A stretch of 64,000 nt of DNA from contig NC_081415.1 of NCBI RefSeq assembly GCF_030272615.1, forward strand, positions 422,185,757 through 422,249,756. Reading direction: 5' to 3'. Each line of letters opens with the position of its first letter. Position 1 is the stretch's first letter. The notes below the pieces were generated by a model, which was not told the DNA's origin, did no database searches, and saw only the letters and a list, made by a program, of their open reading frames with translations. Below are positions 31,851-43,667 of the stretch, in pieces. This DNA comes from Cryptomeria japonica. Taxonomy: Eukaryota; Streptophyta; Pinopsida; Cupressales; Cupressaceae. The translations under genes and the position numbers were made by a program.

Positions 31851-34800
31851 CTAACTAAGATCCTTGAAAGGAATCAACTCTGACCCTTTATGAGTTAACT
31901 CGAGCATGGTGAGGAGTTTGGCCAAAGGATGAAATAAAGCCACAAACTCATCCACCCCAGGAGGGTTGCTCAGAGCTTGTAGGGACGACTGATCTTGTTG
32001 CTTATGCACAATCAACCTTGAGAGCTGCTCAGCTTCCATGACTGAACCATTTGGAAGAAAAGGGGAGGGCAGGCCGAGCTTTACGAAACCTTCAAGACGT
32101 TCTGTAACAAAGTTGATGGAGTCCTTTAAAGCTGACAGACTTGAAGCACCTTTCCTAGCCATCTTGCTGCAGTTGATGAAACGGTTGACCTTCTATATTA
32201 CTTCTTTAGAATTTGTGATTCCCGCTGCAATTAAGTCTAGGGAAGAATGGTGTAAAGCCAATTGACTAACTTATGAGCCTCAAAGACTTTAGGGGCCGAT
32301 GCATGGCGTGCTCAATGAAAGGGTCAACCTTAGCACATAAACCACAGGAAACTATTAAGAACCTCAGAGTCGGTTCCAGGATGGAAATGAATTGTTTTAT
32401 CTTTTCCCTATACACATGATGAAGCCCCTGCACTAGATAGGTGAAGTCTGCGGGGGAACAGGCTGGGAATCCGGTGGTTTTGAAAGTAGCTCCACCTCAT
32501 CTTCTTTGGATTCCAACCTCTCGTGCATTTCTTTCAAATCCTTTGCTTGTTTTGCTACCTGATGCTGCAACACTATTGCTTTAGTCTGTTTATCTTGTGC
32601 TACTTCCTGTAGTCGCTTGTTTTCTGCTTGCTGATTCTCAACGACTGCTTTAGACTCATGAAGCTCCTGAGCGGATTGAGTCTTCAAAATATGGAGATCC
32701 TGCAAAGCTATGTTTTGCGGCTTTTTTTGCTGCGAGAAGGTTTTGGATGCTAATCAATTCTCGATGTTCTTTTTCTTTCTCTGCGATGGCTTCCTACAAT
32801 TGAGCTTGAACCTGAGCCATATCTGAAGAAGCAGCTTGTACGCGAAATAAATCCTGTGTTTTATCATATAATTCTTTGATTACTGTGTTTCTAGCAGACT
32901 GCTCCGCTCGTAGTTGACCCTCAAAGATCTTTAATTTATTATGGAGCTTGTTTGTCTCACTCTTTTCCTGGAGTATCGTAGATTGTAGACGAGTCATCTC
33001 TGTTTCTCTAGCTTTTCCTTCTTTCAGTAGTTGCTCATTTGTAGCTTTTATTCTTTCTAGCTCAACTGTGATCTTCTCCAGGCGACAGGTTCGCTTTAGA
33101 TAGTCCGAGGACACCACCTTCTGTGACTCCTCCATAATTTCCACCCTATCTTTTGGTCAGGCTCTACTTAGATTGATGCCAATGACATGCATAGAATAAT
33201 CCTCGGGCCACATTTGATTGGCTGGCTTGACAACATTGGGTGTCATGGCCGCAAACAACAAATTCTACTGATCTTCCCTGAAGACGGTCTAGATGCAGGA
33301 CTCTGCGGGCTTCTATGAATCTTTAACCTTCCTTCTCTGTGCCCTCTGAGCTCGGGCGAGCTTGGCCGAATCCGCATACTGTAGAAATTCTAATGGGGAA
33401 GGGATCACTTGTTTTGCGAAAGGAGCTCTCGGAGGTGGGATGAAAGGAACAAGAGTCATGCTAGTTTGAAACTGGGTTGGAGTGGTCAAAGAAAGGGTGC
33501 TTGGAGAAAAGGGAGGGATCCTGGGGATAATACTAGTAGATGAGGAGAACAAAGACCAAATGCTGGATGAGGCAACAGGTGTATGACTTGCAAACCCGAG
33601 GGCACGCGATACAAAAGATATCTTAGTGGACTGAATTGGGGTTTGAGCATAGTGGGTCTGGCTAACTGTAGTGTCGTAAGTGGCGATGCTAAGCGGGGAA
33701 GACATAGATGGACTAGTGGAGACTGAGATTGATTGGGTCTGTGAGGATGACGCGGATAACGTAGTTGTCTCAGGATTACTCAATGCAATAGGAGTCTGGG
33801 CTGAAGACGACGCCGATACAAAAACTAGAGAATGAGAAGAAAGAAGAGGGGGAGAAAAAAGTACCTGCACTGGAGATGTTGTCGATGCAAGCAGGGCTTG
33901 CGTTGATATAGGAACTTGAGCCTAAGAACTCTCGGGAACACTAGAAGTGTTCTTCTGCTTCTTCTTAGAGGCCGCGACTTCTTTTGGAGAAACTTGTTGC
34001 ATTGGGGTTTGACTTGCTTTCTTTCTCGATGCCTAAGATCGAGGCCCTCTGACAGGCTTCTTTATAGAGTGAAAAGTGGTATCAAGCACGAGGCTTGGGG
34101 AAATGATCTTGATTTGCTTTCCCTTTCCTCCAGACGCCTCAACTGCCTCTGGAACAACTCCTTCATCAGTGCCGCTTGGAGGAGGATCATAATCTTCCTC
34201 AGTGTTGCTATTATATTTCCGCCATTCTTCTTCAAAAGTCTCATCACTAGGGAGATTTCCCAATCCAACTTTGAGCTCTTTGATTTATTGCCTATATACC
34301 CAAAAGGCATGCCTCTTGTACTTAGACCAACTTTCTTCCTCCATTTTTCTATATAAATGGAGCGACAATTTCTTGGCCAGGTCATACTTTTCTTTCACCC
34401 TATATAAAGATAACCAAGGTGGTCTTTCTTCCATGGGGATGAGATGCAAATTTACGTATAACACCAGATTATCCTCCAGAGGATTTCTCCATGAATCCCA
34501 CACAATACATGTGTTATAGGATTCTTCCTTGAGGTGAGACATCTGTCTGGGTCGTAACTCCATTTATCATCAATAACAACGAGGCCTAGCTGCACCAGCT
34601 TTGAAGTGAGCACACCTTTTGCACTAAGTCTTTTAGAGACAAAAATGGGTCCAATTATCCTAATGTCTTTGAATATGGAAACCCCATGCCTCCTTGCACC
34701 TATGCGTTGCTCAATAATGACCAGCAACCTGAACGTCTCTAGGGGCAAGGTGCTATCCATAATGGATTGCGGGAGGCGAAAAGGCTCCTTAGTGAACCCA

Positions 34801-35922
34801 TGAGTTTTGATGAAAGAAAAGTTTGTTCCTAGATACCAATCACACGAGAGAAAATTGGATGTCATCCAGGCAATTTGCATGTTTGAAAAACAGGTGATTG
34901 AATCTGTATCTGCCCTACTCAAATCTTGCATTGTAGGGGCTAAAAAGGCATTTGAAAATGCAGGCATCATATGTGGTAGACAACAAATGGGTCCATACTA
35001 TTATAGGATTCGTTCTATTCTGGCCGTCATAGACTGACAACTCCATGGATTCCTTAAAAAAGTCAGGATTTTGGTGCAGAAATATGTGGACGAGGAAATA
35101 AGTGTACTTGAACCTGTGTTGCTTTTTGAAATTCATTAGCCGCTCCACCATCTCATGAACCAAGACGTCCGCGAAGTCAAAACGGAAAGCTTCTTTCTTC
35201 TTGTGGAACTTAAACAAGAAACCCATCTGAAATGGGTGAATATCTTGATCATCATCCAGACCAAAAACATACGTCAGCATTGATGCAATGTCTTTCACAT
35301 CTTGCGGTTTGAGAGCACCGTAAGCTAAAGGGAATCGAGGAAGCTCAACGGTCTGCGGGTCCCTTTGCATCATGTCATTACATAAACCAACAATGGTGTC
35401 TTTGTTCCTCCAATAACCCTCTAGGGCCTTTTTCTTGAAAACTGTCGTATTGTTATCAACTTGAGGGATACACAACATATCCCTGATAGTTTCTACACTA
35501 ATCACTACTCTTAGTGATTCTCCTTCAATTATTGCAAGGTTTGGGGTAAAATTATCAACACATGCATCAATGAAATCACGACAATGAGGGACCATAGGAA
35601 CCATATACTGTCGAGGACCAGAGTGCCAAAGCTGAAAGGAAAACTTATTCGAACTACTCTTTTTCCATCTCCGATAGGCGACCTCTCGAAGGGTGTTCGA
35701 TTGAACATGGAGGTCTGGATCAAAAACATCTTCGAACCTGTCCGCAACCACAACATCGTCTTTGACAGGACGTTTCACCTTCGCCTTAGTGTATGGACGC
35801 TCAGGATTTGGAGGCATGGCATGTGCAACAAAAGACGCATCTAAGAAAATATCCACATATTGGCTATCGAAAGAGGTACCAGAAACTCCTGCGGATGATG
35901 CCATTCTACCGTGCTTTCTCAA
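31851..35922 (-). pseudogene. gypsy D accessory ORF, about 1,350 codons
   Basis: A long minus-strand reading frame lies between integrase and the 3' LTR. The likely start is ATG at 35904 (MASSAGVSG), inside a 335-codon open stretch. The frame can be followed through 34285-34563, 34033-34263, 33313-33870 and 32794-33144 in the same phase, with excursions at ~34970-34560 and after ~32750 caused by frameshifts. Regions in order: a ~330-residue globular part (VVISVETIRDMLCIPQ, FQMGFLFKF); a second globular part; an acidic patch; a Ser/Thr/Pro-rich linker (33313-33870); a coiled coil (32433-33144: EQLLKEGKARETEMTRLQST, KRLQEVAQDKQTKAI); and a C-terminal helical part. I cannot assign a function. 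It sits where envelope-like or other accessory ORFs occur in this lineage, but it shows no signal peptide or membrane segment that I can see. Confidence 0.7.
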
Positions 35923-36001
35923 AACTTAACACTTAGATGCTGGAAAACTTTGTTCTTGTTTTATCTTACTGCTGCATGCATGTTTTATCCTTGATAAAAC
36001 C

Positions 36002-36013
36002 TATTTATGAGGA
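36002..36013 (-). promoter_or_regulatory. TATA-like box for the accessory ORF
   Basis: The minus strand reads CTCATAAATAGG about 100 bp upstream of the ATG at 35904. It is divergent to the plus-strand TATA at 36453. Confidence 0.45.
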
Positions 36014-36304
36014 AGGGGTCCTTGAAAATTGCTGAATGGTACGTTAAGCAAGAGTTAACTTGGTGAAGTGGCCAACTTGTACATACGTGCGAAATTAATT
36101 CGCGTGCTATGCACACTGTTGCCAGCTCATTGGATAGTGAGGCGATCATGTCCTTTACCGTCGTCATTTGAAAGCTTTTGCACTGGACAATACAACATCC
36201 TTGCTAGAAAGGCTCCTCATCCTATGCATATTTATGAAGGCTTGCTGAACATATATACGCAAGAGATTACAAAAGATCTGCCACAAAAGGAAAATTACAA
36301 ATAG

Positions 36305-36463
36305 ACACGTGGCGGTAACTCGTGGTTTGCACATCCTTCGAAATGGCAACGCAGGAGGGATGATTAAAGGCTAATCTGTGTGAAAATAAACACCATTAAC
36401 GCCAACTTGCGTTAATGGATGAGCCATTGATACTGCTTTAGGCATAATCTTTCTATAAATACC
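36305..36463 (+). promoter_or_regulatory. Plus-strand promoter: G-box, inverted repeat, TATA
   Basis: ACACGTGGC (36305-36313) is a G-box/ABRE core, the binding site type for plant bZIP factors. CCATTAACGC and GCGTTAATGG (36393-36402 and 36409-36418) form a perfect 10-bp inverted repeat with a 6-base centre. A strong TATA box, CTATAAATACC, lies at 36453-36463. Spacing is typical of a plant core promoter reading toward the ORF at 36629. Confidence 0.6.
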
Positions 36464-36628
36464 GCTTGAGGAAGCCATTGTGATCACACTGCAAATCAGG
36501 CCTTAGTGGTATAGAATAGGAGTAAGTCGTCACATAGGATAGAAGTAATGGATACTCCTATTAGACTAGTGAGCATAGCCAGTCAAGTTGCCTTCTTAGG
36601 AAATATTTGAGACCACCGTCTACAATTA

Positions 36629-37219
36629 ATGACGACCCATAGTAACCCTGTAGTTATAGCTTCCATCAAATGGGTCTTAGGAGAAGATTTTGTAGGCTCC
36701 GAGGACCGATACTGTGTAAACACAGATATCACCTCCCATTTTGTTGCCTCCCTACTGGACACTGGCTTGTCGAAACACCTTACTGTGCAACTTACTTACC
36801 TACTTTTTCATGAGAAATATTTGGGTGGATTGGAGGAGATGGTTGCCTTTGAAGACCCTATCTGGGGTATCCCTGCGGCCTCAGACCCGAGGCGTTATAT
36901 AGATCATGACAAGGTAGTTCCACGGTTGCCTTTGATCTTTGGTTTTAAAACCACGTTGATCATGACACACCGCTACTGAGCAACTGATTTCTTGCTGAAG
37001 ATCCACATCTTGTTCAAAACAGAAGGGGTAACATGGTATTCAGACTTCTGGGACTACATCTTCTCGGGAATCCTGACCCCGGAGGATCCTCCCATCGTTC
37101 AAGTGATTTTGCAATTCTCGGACTTGGACTTAGATTTTGAAAAGGAGTTTGAAGAAGAAGAGGATGACGACGATGATGATGACGAAGAGCTTGAAGAGGA
37201 GGAAGATGACAATGAATAA
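36629..37219 (+). pseudogene. Plus-strand (antisense) ORF of gypsy D with acidic tail
   Basis: Two adjacent open stretches, 36629-36979 and 36992-37219, are separated by a TGA and share the same frame. The first has hydrophobic/helical character (HLTVQLTYLLFHEKYLGGLE, then FEDPIWGIP and RLPLIFGF). The second ends in an uninterrupted Asp/Glu tail (about 25 acidic residues) before the stop. It begins ~165 bp downstream of the TATA box at 36453; an alternative ATG at 36549 opens a frame that stops within 20 codons. Orientation is opposite to gag-pol. Tat-lineage elements are known to carry antisense ORFs, so it may be one. No domain recognised. Confidence 0.55.
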
Positions 37220-37599
37220 TAATCAAGCCCTTCTTCTGCAACAACTTTCCTTCTCTTTTGTATTTTGTTCAGATGATACAATGGCCTAAGAACCTTTTTG
37301 AATGTAGATATGTAAAGAAACCATATATATATATAATATAAAAGACATTTTGTTTTTGGCTTACATGGCTTCTTTGACTCAGAATGTTTGTCATTTCTTG
37401 CTTTTTCATTTAAGGGGTTAAAATGACTAAGAACTAAAGCTTAAAAAACTAGGACAAAAAGGGGCCTCTGAAAAATAGAAAGCAACACTATTTACAATAT
37501 TTACACACAAAAACAAGGATGAGCCTAGTAAAAAGCTTTGAGATGGATCCCATAAATTGGGATCTCCAATAGCTCACCTTGTGAGTCCTCCAACACGAA
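37220..37599 (+). other. Spacer between antisense ORF and integrase
   Basis: AT-rich, with an (AT)n-like tract and AATATAAAAG near 37337 that could serve as a plus-strand 3' end. No ORF. It separates two convergent reading frames. Confidence 0.4.
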
Positions 37600-38760
37600 A
37601 GAGTTGAAACCTTTGCATTAAAAAGTGCAAAATGAACCTTCCTGCAAGCTGTCGAACTTGGCATGGCGTCCTGACTTGGCCCTACGTTCGTTATATTTCA
37701 GGACGAGATCCCTTTGTTTAAAACTAGGGTCTGAGCTCTTTCGGTCAAACCATTTCTTTATGATTTGTTGGTGGCTTTGGAGGGACTCAAAAGCTGCCTC
37801 TCTTTCTTCTTGCAATTCTAAAAGCTCCGCCAAGCTTACCTCCATAGGGTCATTTTCCGCTAGCTCTAAGAATTTAAGGAGTTGTAAAGACAGAATCTCC
37901 GACGAAATTGGAAAATTCGCTTCTTTCTTGTAGATGAGCGTATAGGGGGAGTTCTTCAACACTTGCTTGGGAGTCACTCTATCCGCCCAGAGTGCGCTTT
38001 TCAAATGGCAATGCCACTCCCTTTTATATTTTGCCCCAATCCTTTTAATAAGATGGATCAAATTTTTATTGGTGGATTCAGCCAAACCATTCTCTTGCGG
38101 GTAGTAGTTTGAGGAAGTCTTTAGGTAGATACCATGGCTAAGGGTGAACTGGGTAACCCTGGACCCTGTGAAAGCTCTGGCATTATTTGATATTATGGTC
38201 CTCCGCGAACCAAACCTTGTAACTAGCTCCTCTAAGAAGCTCAAAATCTTAGTTTCAGTTGCATTCTTCAGCAGCACTGCTTCTGTCCATCATGTGAAAT
38301 AGTTTGTAGCCGCGAGAATCCATTTTTGGCCAGCGAAAGATGGTGGATTGACCATTCCTATGAAGTCCAGCCCCCACTAAGCGAAAGGCTCATCAACCAT
38401 TATAGGCCTAAGCGACATAGCTGCATTTTTGTGCTTTCCAACTTAGAACTGACATTCTTTGCATTTTCGGACAAGGGCGTGCACGTCTTTAAACAACGAG
38501 GGCCAATAATAGCCTATGCAAGTGATTTTCATTACTGTTGTTTGTGCTCAGAATTGACCCCTCGTGGGGCCACAATGAAACTCATGTAGAATCTTTTCGG
38601 CTTGTTGCCTATCCACACAACGAAGTAGAACTCCATAGAAGTTTTGCTTGAATAAGACACCTTCTAGCAACCGATAGCCGCTATTTTGTAGCCTGTAGAA
38701 ACTTTTCTTTTCCGCGATGAGGTCTGGAGGAAAATTTTCGGTTTGCATGAAGAGTTTTTG
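37600..38760 (-). pseudogene. gypsy D integrase
   Basis: In order on the minus strand: HHCC zinc finger (HEFHCG at ~38580, CKECQ at ~38450), first catalytic Asp in WGLDFIGM (~38352-38375), second position IISNNARAFTG (38183-38188) where Asp is Asn, and Glu in ENGLAEST (~38075). Then comes the C-terminal domain with YTLIYKKEANFP and a long helical tail (37618-37800). Two stops split the zinc finger from the core. The Asp-to-Asn change removes one of the three metal ligands. Confidence 0.9.
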
Positions 38761-39480
38761 ATCAATGATCTAGGTCCTCTCCTCCGGTTCTGTATGCATC
38801 AAAACCGTCTCATATTGAGTTTCTCCCAGGTCCTCAGGTTTCCGAGCTAAGTTTCACAAAGATCTTTGCCTCAGATTACCTTGGTAGGCCTGACATCAAT
38901 GTCATACTCAAGGATCTTGATAATCCAATTAGCCCTTTTTTCAGTGATTTCTCCTTCCATGATGTATTCACAGACCGTAGGATGAGCCAAGTAGACAGAG
39001 GTCTTATCAAGCAATGAGATGCCTAAACTTCTCTAAGCCTTTTGCAATGGCAAATGCTTGTTTTTCAACAGTTGTACTTGACTTCATACACTTCTAGCGT
39101 TTTTGAATGGAAAACAATTGGATGCTCCCCTATACCTCCTGCGTCTTTCTGTGTTAATACAACAACAATACTGAAATTATTGGCATAAACATAGATGTAG
39201 AAATCCTTGGACATATCCGGATTAGCCAGGACCGAGGTAGATGAGAATCTCCCTTGGCCTCCGGTGTCCATTTGAAATGTGCATCCTTCTTAAGCATAAG
39301 GGTGATCGGTCTTACCATTCCAGCAAAATCTAAAATGAATCGCCTGATGAAATTCTTTCCGAAAAAAGACTGGACACCCTTCTTGTTCATCGGCAAGGGG
39401 AGCTCTTTGATAACTTTCACCTGGTCTGGGTCAATTAACACTCCTTTGGACACCACATGTCCTAGCAAATTCCCTTGAGG
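38761..39480 (-). pseudogene. gypsy D RT connection and RNase H
   Basis: 39154-39468 carries the post-RT segment (LGHVVSKGVLIDPDQVKVI, FFGKNFIRRFI). The RNase H start is at 39065-39271 (FYIYVYANNFSIVVVLTQKD), where the expected acidic DAS/DAD motif reads ANN. The rest of RNase H (about 38880-39060) survives only as fragments (E-K-R-A-N-W- and YDIDVRP-like readings) with stops. Confidence 0.82.
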
Positions 39481-40264
39481 AACCCCGAAGATACATTTCT
39501 TAGGGTTCAGAGAGATGCCAAACTCCTCGCACTTCTAAAAAACTAGCTCCAAATGGTCGAAGTGATCTTCTTTGTGCTTCGGAAATACTGTCAAGTCATC
39601 CAGGTAAATAAGAATTATCTTGTTAATCAACTCCTGGAAGGCTATATCCATAGCCCTCTAAAAAGTAGCACCAACATTAGACAACCCAAAAGGCATCTTC
39701 TGATAGGCGAATGCTCCCCATTTGGTGGTGAACTTGGTTTTATGCTGATCCTCCGGTTTGACAAGGACTTGGTTGTACCTGGAGAAGCCATCAAGCATCG
39801 AGAACATTTCAGACCCGAACACTGTATGTAGGATCTGATCCATTGGAGGTAAAGGATAGTGGTCCTTCAAGGACACCCTATTTAGGTCCCAAAAATCCAC
39901 ACAGAGGCGGATGTCTCCATTCTTTTTTCGGACTGGCACCAAGTTAGAAACCTAGGTGCCATGCTTAATGAGATAGATAAGTAGAGAATCGATTAACTTC
40001 CACAACTCTTGAGACATCAAGGACTCTATCTTGGGATTGATCGGACGTTGCTTGTACCAGATAGACTTTGCTCTTTCAGAAAGATCAATGGTATGCTGGA
40101 TTACCTCTGGAGTGGATCATACAACCATGCGATTACCCCGATATATTCGTCACAGAAGTAAATTAACTTGTCTCTATCATGTTGGGGAACATCTTTACCT
40201 ACCTTGAGATTCCGACCATCCCCAACATGGAGTTCGGTATAATTCTCTATACTACTGTGAATTT
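39481..40264 (-). pseudogene. gypsy D reverse transcriptase
   Basis: The N-terminal part (40101-40264) ends at the nested insertion. The core 39658-39942 has VPVRKKNGDIRLCVDFWDLN, KDHYPLPPMDQ, SMLDGFSRYNQ (first catalytic Asp) and MPFGLSNVGATF. After a TAG, YLDD (39590-39604) and LNPKKCIFGV follow. The catalytic aspartates are intact, but stops near 39540, 39656 and 39950 break the frame. Confidence 0.92.
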
Positions 40265-42477
40265 TGTAGTGCCCCTCCCTCTTTTGGCTTGTCAGACTTT
40301 GTGATTTGTGTATTGTGTGGCTCGACTCTGATTCTGGTGTTGGTTGGTTTTGGTTTTGGAGTGTGATTCTTGTTTTTGCTACCTGGATTTCTATATGACT
40401 ATGATGTCTCATGTTATGTTTTGGTCATAATAGTGATGTTATTGGATGTATTGAGCATGTGATGTTATACAATGTATCTTCACTCTGTGTGTTTGATGAT
40501 TATAGATTTTTAGTAATAATAGAATTTTATCCTAATGCTCTTAGATGTGTATCTTCTTATCTCTGATGTAATATGGTTGTGACTGATAATGTCTTCGATG
40601 GAAATATATGATGCAGTTGATGATGTGACTATTAGATGTTATTCATAGATGACATTTCATTAGTTTACCTATGAGTTCTTAATATTTATTGATGAATACT
40701 GACTTGATGTGCTCTGTTTCCATGTTTGATGTGCTTGGGTGAGGGGGGAAAGTGTCGCATTGCTCTCTACAGGCAAGCTACGTTGGTTCCATTCCCTACT
40801 CACGGTATGATATTTTGTGGTTCATATATATATGTATGTTCGACAATTTGTTTATACAACTATAGGTATCAAGGATCAAATCGAGTTGAATTTGCAGGTT
40901 TGAGCATGCTCTCCAACCCAATGATAAAGTGGACAAGGAGATATCAGTCAGACTGCTGTCAAGCACTCTAGTTCCCTATTGTCAGGTCTTGTTAGTCGTC
41001 ACCCTTTTTGTTAGTACTCAGTGTTTTGAGTTGTCGTAAAATGTCGCTCTTGCTTATAATTGATAATTTTGAGAAATGGTTATTGTTTTAACCCCTCTCA
41101 GTATTGGGGATGTAGTTAATTAAATTATTTAATTAATTAATATGTTGGAATTGGTAGAAATTTAAGATTTAAATTATTTAACTAATTCGAAGATAATATT
41201 TGTGTATAAAGATTAATTTATTATAATTAATTAGGGTCTCTACATTTAACTTATTTAATTGAGTGACTTGAGGGCTTGGATTATTTTATAAATCGGAAGG
41301 ATTGATTGAATAGGAAATTATAAATATTCGATTAAGTGTTTTAATTATTCTTGTAATAAACTATTATTTCTTAGTTGTTTGAAAAAAAATCAATTTAAAA
41401 AAAAAGAAAATAATTATTATTTATTTTAAATTAGATTTTTGCATGTGTGTGGGAGTTACAAATGAATTAATAAAATAATTAATGTTTTTAATAATGTTGG
41501 AATTTGCATGTGGGGACTTTCATATAATTTTTGAAAAGTTGTTTTATGGGTTTTTGGTTTTTTAGGGGAGAGAAAGCTCGGCTGTGAATATTTTTGTGCA
41601 TAATTTGTTCTGGGTTTTTGGAGATTTTGGAAGAAAATTTGGGGGTTTTTCTCTATCAATATTGGGGAAGAATCTGGTTTTGAAGATATTGGCAAAGGAA
41701 TTGGATGGCTCTTGAGGAAGTTTTTCTGAATTTGAGAGTCTTGGCGTGAATCTTTCAGGAGAATCTCCTCTTCTTTCATCTCTGTGTGCCTACCAGATGA
41801 AGAGAAGAGGTAACACTCGTCTCTTATTCTTTTGCATGTTGATTTTCCAGAATGATGAATTGAGGAAAATATTAGGTTTAGATTGTTGGAAAGATTTTTG
41901 AATTATGTTTCCTTTACAAATCCGATATCTGAAAGTAAATGTATTCATAGCTTTTGATCTTGCAAGTTTTATATTCCATGTTATTTGGATTCTTCAGAGA
42001 TATATAGTAAGATTGTATTAATTGTAAATCTGGGGATTACTAAAATATTTATTTCCTCAATCTCGATATATGAAACTATGAATTTTATCTTGGGAATCTA
42101 CTGTCTCTTGTCTGTAAATTCCTTTGCTTTTCAAAAATTTGGGGATTGGATTATATCATATTTGGAAAAATTTGTCATTCTTGAGTCTGGTATTTGATTT
42201 GATAGATTTGATAATACATGTGTACTATTCTATTAATTATACTTGTATCACTGTAGTTTTCATATTTAATTATACCTGTAATAATATTTTTTTTTAAGCA
42301 TTTCCCTATATATATATATATTCGATTATCGCTTTGAGTTATTTCATTGGCAATGCAACTTATACTGTGTACATTTTTTTAACCGTAGCCTGTGTTTTTT
42401 TTGGGAGCAAGGGGAATACCAGCTCCCTGGCGTGGGTGGCTCTACCCACAAAAAGGGATTTCCCTCGCTGTGGGGAG

Positions 42478-42501
42478 CCATCTCCACGGCCGTGGAGATG
42501 G
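42478..42501. repeat. Perfect 24-bp palindrome in the LTR GC island
   Basis: CCATCTCCACGG is followed directly by its reverse complement. The equivalent at about 47747-47770 in the right LTR has three changes. It lies inside a ~200-bp GC-rich block starting GGGAATACCAGCTCCCTGGCG in an otherwise AT-rich LTR. Confidence 0.92.
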
Positions 42502-43537
42502 GGAAACCCCATGGCGTCGAACCTGTCGTGCTCTCCGCCTTCCTTCTGTTTTGTGTGTCGTGTTCAATGTGCGCTGTTAACAGTTCCTTTGTCCCCGTAT
42601 TTTAATATGGTTTAAAGTATGATTATGTGTGTGTATATCTATATATATATATATACTAAAAGATTATTCATGTCTCTCAGATCATTTGGTCTATCTCTGG
42701 GTTTTATGGCAGTCATCAGTTTAGATGTAATTACACACTTTAAAGCAAAAATACATTATTGTGTTCAGTTTTATTTGAGATATTATATGAGAATAGAAAT
42801 GAATATACATTTTAATTTTAAATTCTTGATTCATTGTTGTTATTAATCATTCTTTAGTTAGTCGTAAATGTGTATATGATTCAAATGAACTATTGATATT
42901 TTGGATTTAAAAGAATTGAAATAAAAGTAATAAATGAATTAGCCTGATAATTAGAGTGAATGATTAGGATATGATTTTGGATTTGATTCAAAATTTAATT
43001 TATGGATGTAATCTGGGTATAGGAATAAAGTCGGTCCTTTTGGTTTTAATGTAAGACTAGAAGTTCTTGACTTATTGTGGCTTCGTGATTTCTTGGAACA
43101 TGTTCTAATATGTGGAATTGTATAGTAATGTTGTGTAATGTTTTTTTTTTTTACTTATGAGTTAGGAATATATATGTTTTCTATTTGTGCCTTTCATAGT
43201 CCCTTGTTGTTATGCAAGACTTCTATGAAAGTCAAGTCCCTTGTAGAGAAATGTTGTACATCAATCCTTGATGATTTGGATCAGTGGACCTTAGTGTGCT
43301 AGATGTTACCTTCCTAGCCCTCTTGCTGAACTCCTTGGAAACCTTTCTAGCATGTGAAATTGAGTTGTGCTATGGTTGGAGACTTGTCATCTTGTATCTT
43401 GTTAACATGACCATGAGTTTATTTTGAATCCTAGGTGCAAGTAGGGAGAGTGGCTTCTATTGGGGGCCGGGACCCAAAGTGGTCGCTAGGGTAACCCAGT
43501 AGAAGTTTGGTAAACAAGTGATAACCTAATTAATAAA

Positions 43538-43667
43538 CTTGGGTGGGTAGTTAGATCACACTAATCAAGATAAATTCTTTGATGCCTCCTTGCCCGCAAA
43601 CGCTTGGGTGGGTAGTTAGATCACACTAATCAAGATAAATTCTTTGATGCCTCCTTGCCCGCAAACG
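43538..43667. repeat. 65-bp tandem duplication private to the left LTR
   Basis: Two copies begin CTTGGGTGGGTAGTTAGATC at 43538 and 43603 and are identical. The right LTR has a single copy near 48850. Confidence 0.95.

Noticed and set aside
37014-37281. Minus-strand Ser-rich frame with a long Ser run opposite the acidic tail
   Set aside because: It is the complement of the GAT/GAA/GAG acidic tail; the plus-strand frame continues from a non-repetitive protein-like region and has a promoter.
42334-42615. Plus-strand frames in the giant LTR GC island, with a counterpart at 47645
   Set aside because: The two LTR copies do not keep the same frame and no motif is visible; GC-rich composition alone explains the open frames.
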